Of a stretch of 48,517 nucleotides of DNA, positions 24,678 through 32,128 are shown piece by piece. Below the pieces are notes generated by a model, which saw nothing but the letters and a program-made list of their open reading frames with translations, made no database searches and was not told where the DNA came from. The position numbers and the translations under genes are program-made. Numbering within the stretch: the first letter of the stretch is position 1; the number at the start of each line of letters is the position of its first letter. The stretch is taken from positions 1 to 48,517 of the forward strand of contig JAAYLG010000109.1 of the NCBI GenBank assembly GCA_012522075.1, in the 5' to 3' direction. The DNA comes from Bacillota bacterium (GTDB lineage: Bacteria; Bacillota; Dethiobacteria; Dethiobacterales; Dethiobacteraceae).

Positions 24678-24908
24678 ATGGCAAAGGTAAATGATAAATA
24701 ACCCGCCCGCAAGTTGGGTGGAGCAACTTTTGTTGCCAGAATTCAATACAGGCAAAATGCCAGTTGGCAGGGAACCATCCAATGGCTAGACGGGAAAAAA
24801 ACAGCTCCTTTCCGCAGTGCGTTGGAAATGATTTTGCTGATGCATGAAGCTCTTGAAACCAACAACAGCGGAGACCTGCCATGCAAATTGAATGTATGGG
24901 GCAATTAG
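24678..24908 (+). pseudogene. Small conserved-looking gene interrupted by an in-frame TAA
   Basis: A strong TAAGGAGG site leads to ATG 24678, then MAKVNDK and a TAA at 24699. The same frame continues open to 24908 with PARKLGGATFVARIQYRQ and WQGTIQWLDGKKTAPFRS, a coherent 60-odd residue protein resembling small Firmicute proteins with an FRSALEMI-type ending. There is no ribosome site for a restart at TTG 24714. The gene is therefore either a recent nonsense mutant, a base-call error, or depends on readthrough. It is the first cistron after the direct-repeat promoter. Confidence 0.6.
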
Positions 24909-24952
24909 CAAGGTTCTGCATACAAAATTCTGTGCTTAAGGGTGAGCTGCTT

Positions 24953-25507
24953 GTGAAAAACAAACGCATCAGAGGGCTAAGCTTGCCGGGGTGGCTTATC
25001 TGGTTCATCCTTACGGCTACATTCAGTGTAATAGGGTTAAGCTACGCTGCATGGCAGGATCAGCTTACAGTCAATGTTACCGCATCCACCGGAAAGGTTG
25101 ACCTGGCCATTACAGACTGCTGGTTTATAAAAGATGTGCCCAACGGCAATATTCCCGATGGTCAGAAAAAACCAACCCCTCAGATCAATTGGGACGGCAA
25201 AACAATTTCAATATCCATTGAAGACGCTCGTCCCGGATACAATGTCTGGTTCGGGTACACAATTGCAAACCGGGGCAGCCTGCCGGTCAGGCTTACAGCT
25301 GTTAATCAGGGCAGCTTCCCAAAGAAAAGCGGCAATAATCTTATTGATCCCGGCACAATAAAGGTGCAACACAGCCTTGACAAGTATGTCCTGGAACCGG
25401 GAGAGAGCACGACGGGAGAAATTCACATAACGATTCAGGGCATGGAAGAAAACGCGGAATATAATTTCTATTTCTCCCTGGATTTTATCCAGTGGAATAT
25501 AAGCTGA
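24953..25507 (+). CDS. TasA/camelysin-like secreted protein with SipW-type signal peptide
   Basis: A 184-residue exported protein. Residues 1-32 are a signal peptide with a long hydrophobic core (WLIWFILTATFSVIGLSYA) ending at Ala-Ala-Trp, as in substrates of SipW-type peptidases; the mature part starts AAWQDQLTVNV and continues STGKVDLAI, the first strands of the TasA/CalY jelly-roll. A C-terminal strand reads FYFSLDFIQWNIS. TasA-like proteins assemble into extracellular fibres or coats. The start is GTG 24953 behind AAGGGTGAG. The matching peptidase gene is at 27005. The exact role (fibre subunit, base or adaptor) is inferred. Confidence 0.7.
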   Translation: MKNKRIRGLSLPGWLIWFILTATFSVIGLSYAAWQDQLTVNVTASTGKVDLAITDCWFIKDVPNGNIPDGQKKPTPQINWDGKTISISIEDARPGYNVWFGYTIANRGSLPVRLTAVNQGSFPKKSGNNLIDPGTIKVQHSLDKYVLEPGESTTGEIHITIQGMEENAEYNFYFSLDFIQWNIS

Positions 25508-25584
25508 TTTTAAGTTCCAGCTTGGCCCTGCTGCTCAGCATGAAGTGCAAAAGGCGGATGCCGGATCTAAATTTTTAAAAACAG

Positions 25585-25613
25585 TTCAACTTGTAATATT
25601 TAGGCAAGTTGAA
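25585..25613. repeat. Hairpin between the two TasA-like genes
   Basis: A 9-base perfect stem (25585-25593 with 25605-25613) in the 207-base spacer. No T-tract follows on the plus strand, so it is not an obvious terminator; it could protect or process the mRNA. Confidence 0.4.
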
Positions 25614-25714
25614 AAAGTGGATGTTCCGAGGTGGTGATTTCGGGGGTAGACAGATTCAGACCATTTAAGTTGTGATGGCAGGCTGGGAAGGAAGAATTAA
25701 AGGCAGGAAAAAGA

Positions 25715-26392
25715 ATGAAAAAGTTTAAGTTTATGGCGTTGATTCTGGTGTTGGCTTTAGGTTTGCTGGGTGCAACATATGCTGCCTGGTGGAGTTCATC
25801 CACTTCATTTGGGGCTACAATTGACACGGGTGTAGTAGACATGCGAATCCGTAACGGAAAACCTGGACATTTACCCGTTTATGCCACAGTAGGCGATGAA
25901 GGCGCATTTATGGAAGTAGATCATACTTATGATGAAAAATCGGTAACAGTAACCATTGGCAACTTGTATCCTGTATCAAAGTATCAACATGGCGTTAAAA
26001 TTGGATTTGGTATGCAAAACTATGGCTCTGTGCCAGTAAAGTTAAGAGGCATTAAGTTTACAAAAATAAACGAAGAGTCCGAAGCCTGGGATTACCTGCG
26101 TATCTACGGTCACATTTCACTTTGGAAAGATAGGGGCAGTTCCTCTCCGCAAAGCATATGGACCGAAACCTTCCAGCACGTATATTTGAAAGATCTTGAT
26201 ACCGTTGTGATGAATATATTAAAAGATGTGGTTGTTGAACCGGGGTATATTGTTTCATTCTCTTCTGAAGATCTTGATGGAAATACCATCTACATCTATT
26301 TAAATCCAAATGATGATGGCGTAGAAAATGTTCAGGGCCAAAGTGTAGGATTCACAGCAGAGTTTGATTGGGTCCAGTATAACTACAAATAA
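25715..26392 (+). CDS. TasA/camelysin-like secreted protein with SipW-type signal peptide
   Basis: A 225-residue exported protein and second putative fibre or coat subunit. The signal peptide (MALILVLALGLLGATYAAW) ends in the same Tyr-Ala-Ala-Trp as the previous protein and the mature start ATIDTGVVDMRI parallels its STGKVDLAI. The body contains a HGVKIGFGMQNYGSVPVKL strand pair echoed in the first protein (YNVWFGYTIANRGSLPVRL), and both end in an FxxxFDWVQ/FIQW motif, showing that they are paralogues. ATG start at 25715. A 32-base perfect palindrome follows the gene and may set its expression relative to the distal genes. Confidence 0.72.
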   Translation: MKKFKFMALILVLALGLLGATYAAWWSSSTSFGATIDTGVVDMRIRNGKPGHLPVYATVGDEGAFMEVDHTYDEKSVTVTIGNLYPVSKYQHGVKIGFGMQNYGSVPVKLRGIKFTKINEESEAWDYLRIYGHISLWKDRGSSSPQSIWTETFQHVYLKDLDTVVMNILKDVVVEPGYIVSFSSEDLDGNTIYIYLNPNDDGVENVQGQSVGFTAEFDWVQYNYK

Positions 26393-26398
26393 TGAAGT

Positions 26399-26430
26399 AA
26401 TCATGGGGAGAGAGCTCTCTCCCCATGATT
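26399..26430 (+). repeat. 32-base perfect palindrome after the second TasA-like gene
   Basis: The two 16-base arms 26399-26414 and 26415-26430 are exact inverted copies with no spacer. As RNA this is a very stable hairpin without a good U-tract, likely a partial terminator or a 3' protecting element that raises the level of the upstream subunit mRNA. Confidence 0.7.
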
Positions 26431-26544
26431 ATCCTTGTCGCTAGTTGATAAATTAGACCTAAATTGTTTTCTAATTTGTGTATAGGAATTGTAATTATAA
26501 ACAGCGCAAGTATACGAAGCACATTATGAGCCGGAGGCGAGGAA

Positions 26545-26979
26545 ATGAGAGCAAAAATTATATTTTTGTTTGCTTGGATAGCGGTTGCCTTGTGGCTGCT
26601 TCCCGGTGGCCTTGCTTCCTGGCAGGGGTCACTTCAGGTGCGGGGAAGCATTACAACCACGGAGTGGACCGGTCCTAAAGCAGCTCCCGAACTAGCGACG
26701 GACACTGCTGAAAGCAGTGTTGAATTGGGAGTTGTGCAGGACGTTAATATAGAAGAATTAAACAATTCAAAGGAAGATGAAAATGTAACGGAAGAAAAAG
26801 AAAGCTGGGTGGATGAAGGGGAAAGTGAGAATGGGCAGGATCTGGAAGAAAATGATAGCGATGAAAAAGAAGTTGCTGCTGAAAATGAAGTCGTTATAGA
26901 GTCAGAGGGAGAGCAGGGATGCGAGGATATAGGCAGCAACGGTGAAGAAGAGGACGTAAAAGAATTCGTAGCAGAGTAG
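26545..26979 (+). CDS. Secreted acidic low-complexity protein
   Basis: A 144-residue protein: residues 1-26 form a signal peptide (IIFLFAWIAVALWLLPGGLA) ending at Ala-Ser-Trp, then GSLQVRGSITTTEWTG, a short stretch like the start of a SipW-type substrate. From about residue 50 on the chain is dominated by Glu, Asp and Asn with no hydrophobic core, so it is probably disordered and strongly negative. No anchor motif. The ATG follows GGAGGCGAGG. It could be a truncated relative of the two TasA-like proteins or a matrix filler or cation-binding component. No function can be assigned. Confidence 0.6.
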   Translation: MRAKIIFLFAWIAVALWLLPGGLASWQGSLQVRGSITTTEWTGPKAAPELATDTAESSVELGVVQDVNIEELNNSKEDENVTEEKESWVDEGESENGQDLEENDSDEKEVAAENEVVIESEGEQGCEDIGSNGEEEDVKEFVAE

Positions 26980-27004
26980 CCCGGCTGGCGGAGGTGTCTT
27001 CCCT

Positions 27005-28204
27005 GTGAGTATGCTTATCTCCGTCCGTACCCGGCAGGGTATAGCAATCTTGTTTTTTTTATTAATCATGTTTCTGGGAAATAATTTTATTTCCGGGCGG
27101 TTGACAGGACTGTGGGGTATTTATGTCCTGCCAGCCGTTTTCTGGAGTTTACTTGCTCTTGTTGTATGGTTCCGACTTGGCCTGATCAGATCTAAAATGA
27201 AAGCGCGTCACCGGAAAATGTTTTATTGGGCAGGTTTTATCTGCGGGATGGCAACTGTGCTGGCTGTTTTTGCCGTTGGTCTCCTGGAAGGGATGGGGCG
27301 AAGTCCGTATGATCATAGTTTTTCCGGCATTGTTATTAATCTGTTTTATCTTGGCTCTATGCTGGTGGGCATGGAGATTAGCCGTGCGTGGCTAATGAAT
27401 TCTTTATTTGCCAAGCGCCAGGTAGTGGGGATTGTTTTTACCGGTATCATTTATTCTTTATTTGGCTTTTCCTTAAGACGCTTGGCAATGTTTGAAACCT
27501 CTTTAGACATGGCCAAGTTTGTCGGCAGTACATTCATCCCTGTTATATCGGAAAATATTTTGGCATCCTACCTTGTTTCGCTGGCGGGGCCGCTGCCGGC
27601 AATAATTTACCGGGGCGTTCTAGCGGCTTTTCACTGGTTTTCTCCAATTTTACCGGACCTAAACTGGATTACTCAGGCTATGGTCAGCACCTTTGTCCCG
27701 GCTTTTTGTATGGTGCTGGTTTATCAGTTACACAAAGCGGAGGTGCTGCGAGTACGCAAGAGGGACAGTGAAAGTCCCGTGGGATGGATTGTGGCAAGTG
27801 TTATTTCGGTTCTTATCGTATGGTTTGCGGTTGGCGTGTTTAGCATTTTCCCTACAGCAATTGTAACTGGAAGCATGTCACCAGCCATTGAACAGGGGGA
27901 TATTGCCATTATCAAGAGAATTACGCCGGGTGAAGTGAAAATAGATGATATACTGCTCTTTCAGTTGGAAAGGGCAAGAATTGCCCATCGTGTGGTGGAT
28001 ATTAAAAAAGATGAAAGAGGGCTCCCCCTGTTTTATACCAAAGGAGATGCCAATGACAGGATAGACAGTGATCCTGTTCTTGCAGAGCAGGTGGTAGGAA
28101 AGGTGATACATGTCATTCCGCGGGCAGGTTGGATTACTATTTGGTGGCGTATTTCAGATCATTCATGGGTTGATAATGTCACCGGAGAGGGATGTAAAAT
28201 ATGA
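27005..28204 (+). CDS. SipW-type signal peptidase I with N-terminal multispanning domain
   Basis: A 399-residue protein of two parts. The C-terminal ~115 residues are an S26B (SipW/endoplasmic-reticulum type) signal peptidase: Ser290 in VTGSMSPAIEQGD and His328 in RIAHRVVDI give the Ser-His pair that replaces the Ser-Lys dyad of ordinary bacterial leader peptidases, followed by FYTKGDANDRIDSDPV. The first ~270 residues contain about seven hydrophobic segments and are not part of the standard enzyme. It very likely matures the three Ala-Ala/Ser-Trp precursors encoded just upstream. The start is GTG 27005 with GGAGG ten bases before. It overlaps the next gene by four bases. Confidence 0.82.
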   Translation: MSMLISVRTRQGIAILFFLLIMFLGNNFISGRLTGLWGIYVLPAVFWSLLALVVWFRLGLIRSKMKARHRKMFYWAGFICGMATVLAVFAVGLLEGMGRSPYDHSFSGIVINLFYLGSMLVGMEISRAWLMNSLFAKRQVVGIVFTGIIYSLFGFSLRRLAMFETSLDMAKFVGSTFIPVISENILASYLVSLAGPLPAIIYRGVLAAFHWFSPILPDLNWITQAMVSTFVPAFCMVLVYQLHKAEVLRVRKRDSESPVGWIVASVISVLIVWFAVGVFSIFPTAIVTGSMSPAIEQGDIAIIKRITPGEVKIDDILLFQLERARIAHRVVDIKKDERGLPLFYTKGDANDRIDSDPVLAEQVVGKVIHVIPRAGWITIWWRISDHSWVDNVTGEGCKI

Positions 28205-29304
28205 AGAAACTAAAAATAAACAAAAGAAGCAGGCAGGGTATTATCATTGTCTTTCTTTTTATTCTTCTAGTTGCTGCAGCAGGGATTACCTGGAGCCATC
28301 TGACCCCCATGGAAAGGGTGGAGGAAACCACGCTTTATTCCTATAACCAAAAAGCTACGGTTGATTATCAGGTCCAGATGCTGCCCAGTGAAACGCTGCC
28401 GGAATTGGTGGTGGGGCCGGGCAGGGCGTATATTACAGACTGGGTCGAGAGTGTTTCCACGAACTTTTTCTATCGTTTTCAAGTGGATGACAATGTGACA
28501 ATTGAGGGGGAGTATTATGTCATTGCCGCACTTAAGGCTTGTGCCGGCAGCGAAAATTTGGTTGTCTGGGAAAAAAAGGATAATTTGCTGCCGCCTCAAA
28601 ACTTTTCAGGTTTAGGTTTTGTTAATATCCATAAGAATATTGATATTCCCATTGTCGAATACCTCGAGTATGCGGGCATGATAAGGGAAGAAACAGGTTT
28701 TTCTCCCGAAAACCTTGACCTTGAGGTACAGTATAAAGTCAATGTTGAAGCTATAACCAACCCAAGAACAATCAGGGAAGAACTTGCTTCCATTATGGTT
28801 ATTCCTTTGCGAGGGAATACATTTACAGTGGGTGGGGAACTGGAAAAACAGGCATCTGGCACTGTTACCGGTGAGGTAACTGTATTCCTTCCATATGTAG
28901 AAACTGCACAAAAAGGATTTATTATTGCCGCAGGTGTTTCTGCGTTATTGCTACTGGTATTTTCACTGCTGACTTCCCCCGTTCAGCAGAAAATTAATAT
29001 GCAAGAAAAAGAAATAAACACGATTTTAAAAAAACATCAGGACAGGATTGTGGTTTGTGCCGGTCAAATAACCGTTGAGCCGGAGAGCACAATAGTTGTT
29101 AACTCTTTTGAGGATTTGCTGAAAACTGCGGATGAACTTGGGAAACCTATTGTTTATTATAAAAATGATTTGGAAAAAGGAACCAGGCATTCATTCTTTG
29201 TGCTTTCTCCGGGGCATAATTATACTTACATTATTGATGTTGTATCCACCTCTATTTCGATGTTGAGATACAAGGCAAAAGCGGGATACCACAACATGAG
29301 GTAA
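28201..29304 (+). CDS. DUF5305-like membrane protein
   Basis: A 367-residue protein with one membrane helix near the N-terminus (QGIIIVFLFILLVAAAGITW), an extracytoplasmic domain (~residues 35-240, beginning TLYSYNQKATVDYQVQML), a second helix (GFIIAAGVSALLLLVFSLL, ~240-262) and a cytosolic C-terminal part (~100 residues). This layout and the opening YSYNQKATVDYQV match the DUF5305 family, which often sits beside SipW-type peptidases. The ATG overlaps the peptidase stop (ATGA), so they are translated together and probably act together in export or assembly. The biochemical role is unknown. Confidence 0.72.
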   Translation: MKKLKINKRSRQGIIIVFLFILLVAAAGITWSHLTPMERVEETTLYSYNQKATVDYQVQMLPSETLPELVVGPGRAYITDWVESVSTNFFYRFQVDDNVTIEGEYYVIAALKACAGSENLVVWEKKDNLLPPQNFSGLGFVNIHKNIDIPIVEYLEYAGMIREETGFSPENLDLEVQYKVNVEAITNPRTIREELASIMVIPLRGNTFTVGGELEKQASGTVTGEVTVFLPYVETAQKGFIIAAGVSALLLLVFSLLTSPVQQKINMQEKEINTILKKHQDRIVVCAGQITVEPESTIVVNSFEDLLKTADELGKPIVYYKNDLEKGTRHSFFVLSPGHNYTYIIDVVSTSISMLRYKAKAGYHNMR

Positions 29305-29319
29305 AAACGAGGTGAAAAA

Positions 29320-30171
29320 GTGAGTAAATTTCCCGTGTACTTGTACAATTCGATAATATATGTTTTCCTTGTCGGCATTGTCATTATTACCAGCCTGTTG
29401 GTCGTGAATCATACTTTGGCCTCTTCCCCGGATCTTCCCTTGGAAATTATAGGAAGTAATAAAGGTCTTCAGGTGGAGCCAGAAGGAAAACAGCTTTTTA
29501 ACATTGACAACCTGTATCCCGGCATAGTGGAAACATCGTCCTTAAGAATAAGCAATATTGGGCAAAAGAAGTTTGCGCTGTTAATCGGGGTGGAAAAGAA
29601 AGCCGGAGATGACCTGCTTTTCCGTGGAGTCGATATCAGTATCTCGAAACGGGGAAGTAACCAGATTTTTTACAGCGGTCCTCTCAGCGGCATTAACAGT
29701 ATCAATATTGGAGATATTCAGGCAGTTACTTCGGTAGACCTTGATTTTGCTGTAAGCTTAAATAAGGATGCGGGCAAGGAATGCCAGGGGAAATCCCTTG
29801 AGCTGACCTGGAAACTTATTGCCGCCTGGCCTGATGATGGAGAGTTGCCACCCGAACCTCCCGGTCCAAGCAATGGCGGAAACGGAGATATTGATTTGCC
29901 GCCCGAGCCTCCCGGTGCAGATAACGGAGAAGACGGTGAAAATAGTTTGCCCCCGGAACATCCCGATCCGGGTAACGGAGAAGACGATGGCAATGATTTA
30001 CAGCCAGAATTACCGGGTTATGGAGAAGACGGCGATGTTAAGTTGTCCCCGGAAACTCCCGGAACCGGCTTGCCCAAAACCGGAGGAAACGATTTTCTCT
30101 TGATGGTAATTGGCATTGTCTTCCTGGGAACAGGCTTCCTGCTTACAAGAATACGTGACAAGGAAGACTAA
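29320..30171 (+). CDS. LPXTG-anchored surface protein with proline-rich repeats
   Basis: A 283-residue protein. Residues ~1-34 are a signal peptide or anchor; residues ~40-170 form a beta-rich domain with FNIDNLYPGIVETSSLRISN, a pattern also seen in TasA-like proteins; residues 176-250 are five tandem repeats of about 17 residues starting LPPEPPG; residues 251-255 are LPKTG, then a hydrophobic helix and the basic tail TRIRDKED, a complete cell-wall sorting signal. A sortase would link it to peptidoglycan, with the repeats as a wall-spanning stalk, so it may fix the TasA-like polymer to the cell. No sortase gene lies in the window. Start GTG 29320 behind GAGGTG. Confidence 0.82.
   Translation: MSKFPVYLYNSIIYVFLVGIVIITSLLVVNHTLASSPDLPLEIIGSNKGLQVEPEGKQLFNIDNLYPGIVETSSLRISNIGQKKFALLIGVEKKAGDDLLFRGVDISISKRGSNQIFYSGPLSGINSINIGDIQAVTSVDLDFAVSLNKDAGKECQGKSLELTWKLIAAWPDDGELPPEPPGPSNGGNGDIDLPPEPPGADNGEDGENSLPPEHPDPGNGEDDGNDLQPELPGYGEDGDVKLSPETPGTGLPKTGGNDFLLMVIGIVFLGTGFLLTRIRDKED
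29845..30069 (+). repeat. Tandem 51-base repeats encoding 17-residue Pro/Gly/acidic units
   Basis: Within the LPXTG gene, units starting LPPEPPGPSNGGNGDID, LPPEPPGADNGEDGENS and LPPEHPDPGNGEDDGND are exactly 17 residues; two shorter, more diverged units (LQPELPG..., LSPETPGTG) follow. Copy number could vary between strains by slippage. Confidence 0.8.
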
Positions 30172-30256
30172 AAAAAGCCAACGGAAACGCTGTAAATAAA
30201 GATTAAAACTGCGGTAAACCCCGGCAAGTTAGTTAGGAGCAGCTAGTCTACGACAA

Positions 30257-30294
30257 CAATAAGCGCAGCACCAAAGAAGGTACTGCGCTTATTG
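30257..30294. terminator. Bidirectional terminator between the LPXTG gene and the pilin gene
   Basis: A 16-base stem with one mismatch (30257-30272 with 30279-30294) between two convergent genes. T-rich bases follow on the plus side; on the minus side the tract is weak. Confidence 0.65.
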
Positions 30295-30339
30295 TTTGCC
30301 GACAATTAAATTGTTTTTCTCAGGCTGCTGCCTACTTTT

Positions 30340-30699
30340 TTACTCCTCTGGCGGGGGCTCGTCATTTACATACTCATAATAGTCTTCTATAGAACGTTCA
30401 CCGCTAACTCCACTTGGTACTTCTGTTGGGAACTTTTCCAGGTAATCCGGTACTAAATCCGCTATTGAAGGTAGTATCTCCGGGTCACTGGTGTTTGTGT
30501 CAATTCTCCACATAGCTACAGCACCCTGTATAATTCTTATGTTTGCGTCATGAGCCCTGTTTGCTGCCGTTTCCCTTACGTTACTATACACTGGAACTGC
30601 AATCGCCACCAAAATGCCAATAACAACTACAACCACCATCAGTTCAACAAGAGTAAAGCCTTGTTGATTTTTTTGTGCCATGCGAAACAGCTTGGACAT
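30340..30699 (-). CDS. Type IV pilin (major-pilin-like)
   Basis: A 119-residue class a prepilin. The short leader ends KNQQG, the cleavage site is Gly-Phe, and the mature part starts FTLVELMVVVVVIGILVAIA with the N-methylated Phe and Glu5, then an alpha-beta globular domain ending acidic (YVNDEPPPEE). The ATG at 30699 is chosen from the GGGAGG site 12 bases upstream; an in-frame start at 30783 is too far from the cleavage site. It is transcribed away from the pilus operon at 30909, so pilin amount can be set separately from the assembly machinery. It is probably the main filament subunit. Confidence 0.88.
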   Translation of the reverse strand: MSKLFRMAQKNQQGFTLVELMVVVVVIGILVAIAVPVYSNVRETAANRAHDANIRIIQGAVAMWRIDTNTSDPEILPSIADLVPDYLEKFPTEVPSGVSGERSIEDYYEYVNDEPPPEE

Positions 30700-30908
30700 T
30701 TTTGTCTTCCTCCCTTTAATAATAAAACTTTTTTTATAATACCGGGTAATAGTGTTATACCGCGAAACGGCAGATTTAGACACTATGATAAATATTTTCT
30801 TTAAATGTATGAATTTGTATGGAGTAAGGAAGGAAGATCGACTTTTTGGGCGAAATATATATGGAAAATGATGTAATTACCAGATAAATCTAGCAGGGGA
30901 GGGTATTA

Positions 30909-32114
30909 ATGCCGCTTTTTGCATATCAAGTACTTGACAAGGGCGGTGAGGTGGTAACAGGAAAGTTGGAAGCGGAAAGCGACCTGGCGGCTGCTGCACG
31001 TTTGGTTAAACTTGGTTATACGCCGGTAGAAGTGAATGAGATAAAGACTTCATTGTGGGCCCGATTGTTTCAGTTTCAAAGGAAAGCCGGCATTGGGGAG
31101 CTGGCGCTTTTTAGCCGGCAGTTGGCGGCAATGTTGAGTGCCGGTATTCCGCTGACCAGATGCCTCTATGTCCTGGGGGAACAGGCAGCGACTCCTGTCT
31201 TGGGCGAAGCTCTACCTGCAGTGGCCAGAAGTGTGGAAGGTGGCATGAGCTTTTCCCAAGCGCTGCGGGCTTACCGGGAAATATTCTCCGGGATATATGT
31301 GGAGCTGGTGCATGCAGGGGAAGTGGGGAGCACACTGGAGACGGTTTTGGTCAAGCTGTCTCAGCAGCTGGAAAGTGAAAAGATGCTTAGGGACAATATG
31401 CGTGCAGCCATGTTTTACCCTTTTATGGTCCTGGCTTTTGCCGTCCTGTTGATGATTGCCATGCTGCTTTTTATCGTTCCCGTGTTTGTGGGGTTCTACC
31501 CGGATGGCCACGAACTGCCTTTTCTGACAAGTTTCATTATTGCCCTCAGTGATTCTGTTCGTGCCTACTGGTATTTATATTTTTTGGGTGGTGCGCTGTT
31601 TGTTACGGGGCTTCGGGCATATATGGCCGGACCCGGCGGGCATGTTTACGACAGGTTGAAATTTAGAATCCCTGTCTTTGGCCCCCTGGTCCAGAAGATA
31701 GTGATTGCTCGTTTTGCCAGGACGTTGTCCGCCCTGCTTGCCGGGGGGATTCCAGTCCTGCAGGCATTGGAGACGGCGGGCCCGGCGGCGGGAAGCAGTC
31801 TTGTGCTGGAAGCTGCCCGCTATGCCAGGGAACGTATCAGGGAGGGACAAAGCATTGCCCGGCCGCTAAAAGAAAGCGGCCTTTTCCCGCCCATGGTAAC
31901 ATTAATGATTTCCGTGGGGGAAGAAACGGGAGATGTGCCCGGGCTTTTAAACCGGGTGGCAGAATTTTATGAACAGGAAGTGGCGGCTTTGTCAAAAGGG
32001 CTGACGAGCCTGATAGAGCCGGTCATGATAATTGGTGTAGGCGGGATAATTGCGGTGATAGTCATTGCCCTTTATCTCCCCATGTTTTCAGTTATTGCCA
32101 CCTATCAGCATTAA
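30909..32114 (+). CDS. pilC: Type IV pilus inner-membrane platform protein PilC
   Basis: A 401-residue GspF/PilC protein with two homologous T2SSF domains (residues ~65-190 and ~270-390), recognisable by FSRQLAAMLSAGIPLTRCLYV in the first and FARTLSALLAGGIPVLQALE in the second, and three or four membrane helices. It forms the platform that links the PilB motor to the growing pilus. ATG start behind AGCAGGGGAGGG. It heads the pilus operon, which is unusual: pilB normally comes first and here is five genes downstream. Confidence 0.93.
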   Translation: MPLFAYQVLDKGGEVVTGKLEAESDLAAAARLVKLGYTPVEVNEIKTSLWARLFQFQRKAGIGELALFSRQLAAMLSAGIPLTRCLYVLGEQAATPVLGEALPAVARSVEGGMSFSQALRAYREIFSGIYVELVHAGEVGSTLETVLVKLSQQLESEKMLRDNMRAAMFYPFMVLAFAVLLMIAMLLFIVPVFVGFYPDGHELPFLTSFIIALSDSVRAYWYLYFLGGALFVTGLRAYMAGPGGHVYDRLKFRIPVFGPLVQKIVIARFARTLSALLAGGIPVLQALETAGPAAGSSLVLEAARYARERIREGQSIARPLKESGLFPPMVTLMISVGEETGDVPGLLNRVAEFYEQEVAALSKGLTSLIEPVMIIGVGGIIAVIVIALYLPMFSVIATYQH

Positions 32115-32128
32115 GGGGACAAGTTGGC

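Noticed and set aside
25585-25613. Hairpin as a terminator between the TasA-like genes
   Set aside because: There is no T-tract on the plus strand and the downstream gene seems to belong to the same functional set; kept only as a repeat.
30550-30804. 84-codon plus-strand frame over the pilin gene
   Set aside because: Antisense shadow of the hydrophobic pilin helix; His/Asn-rich and without a start signal.
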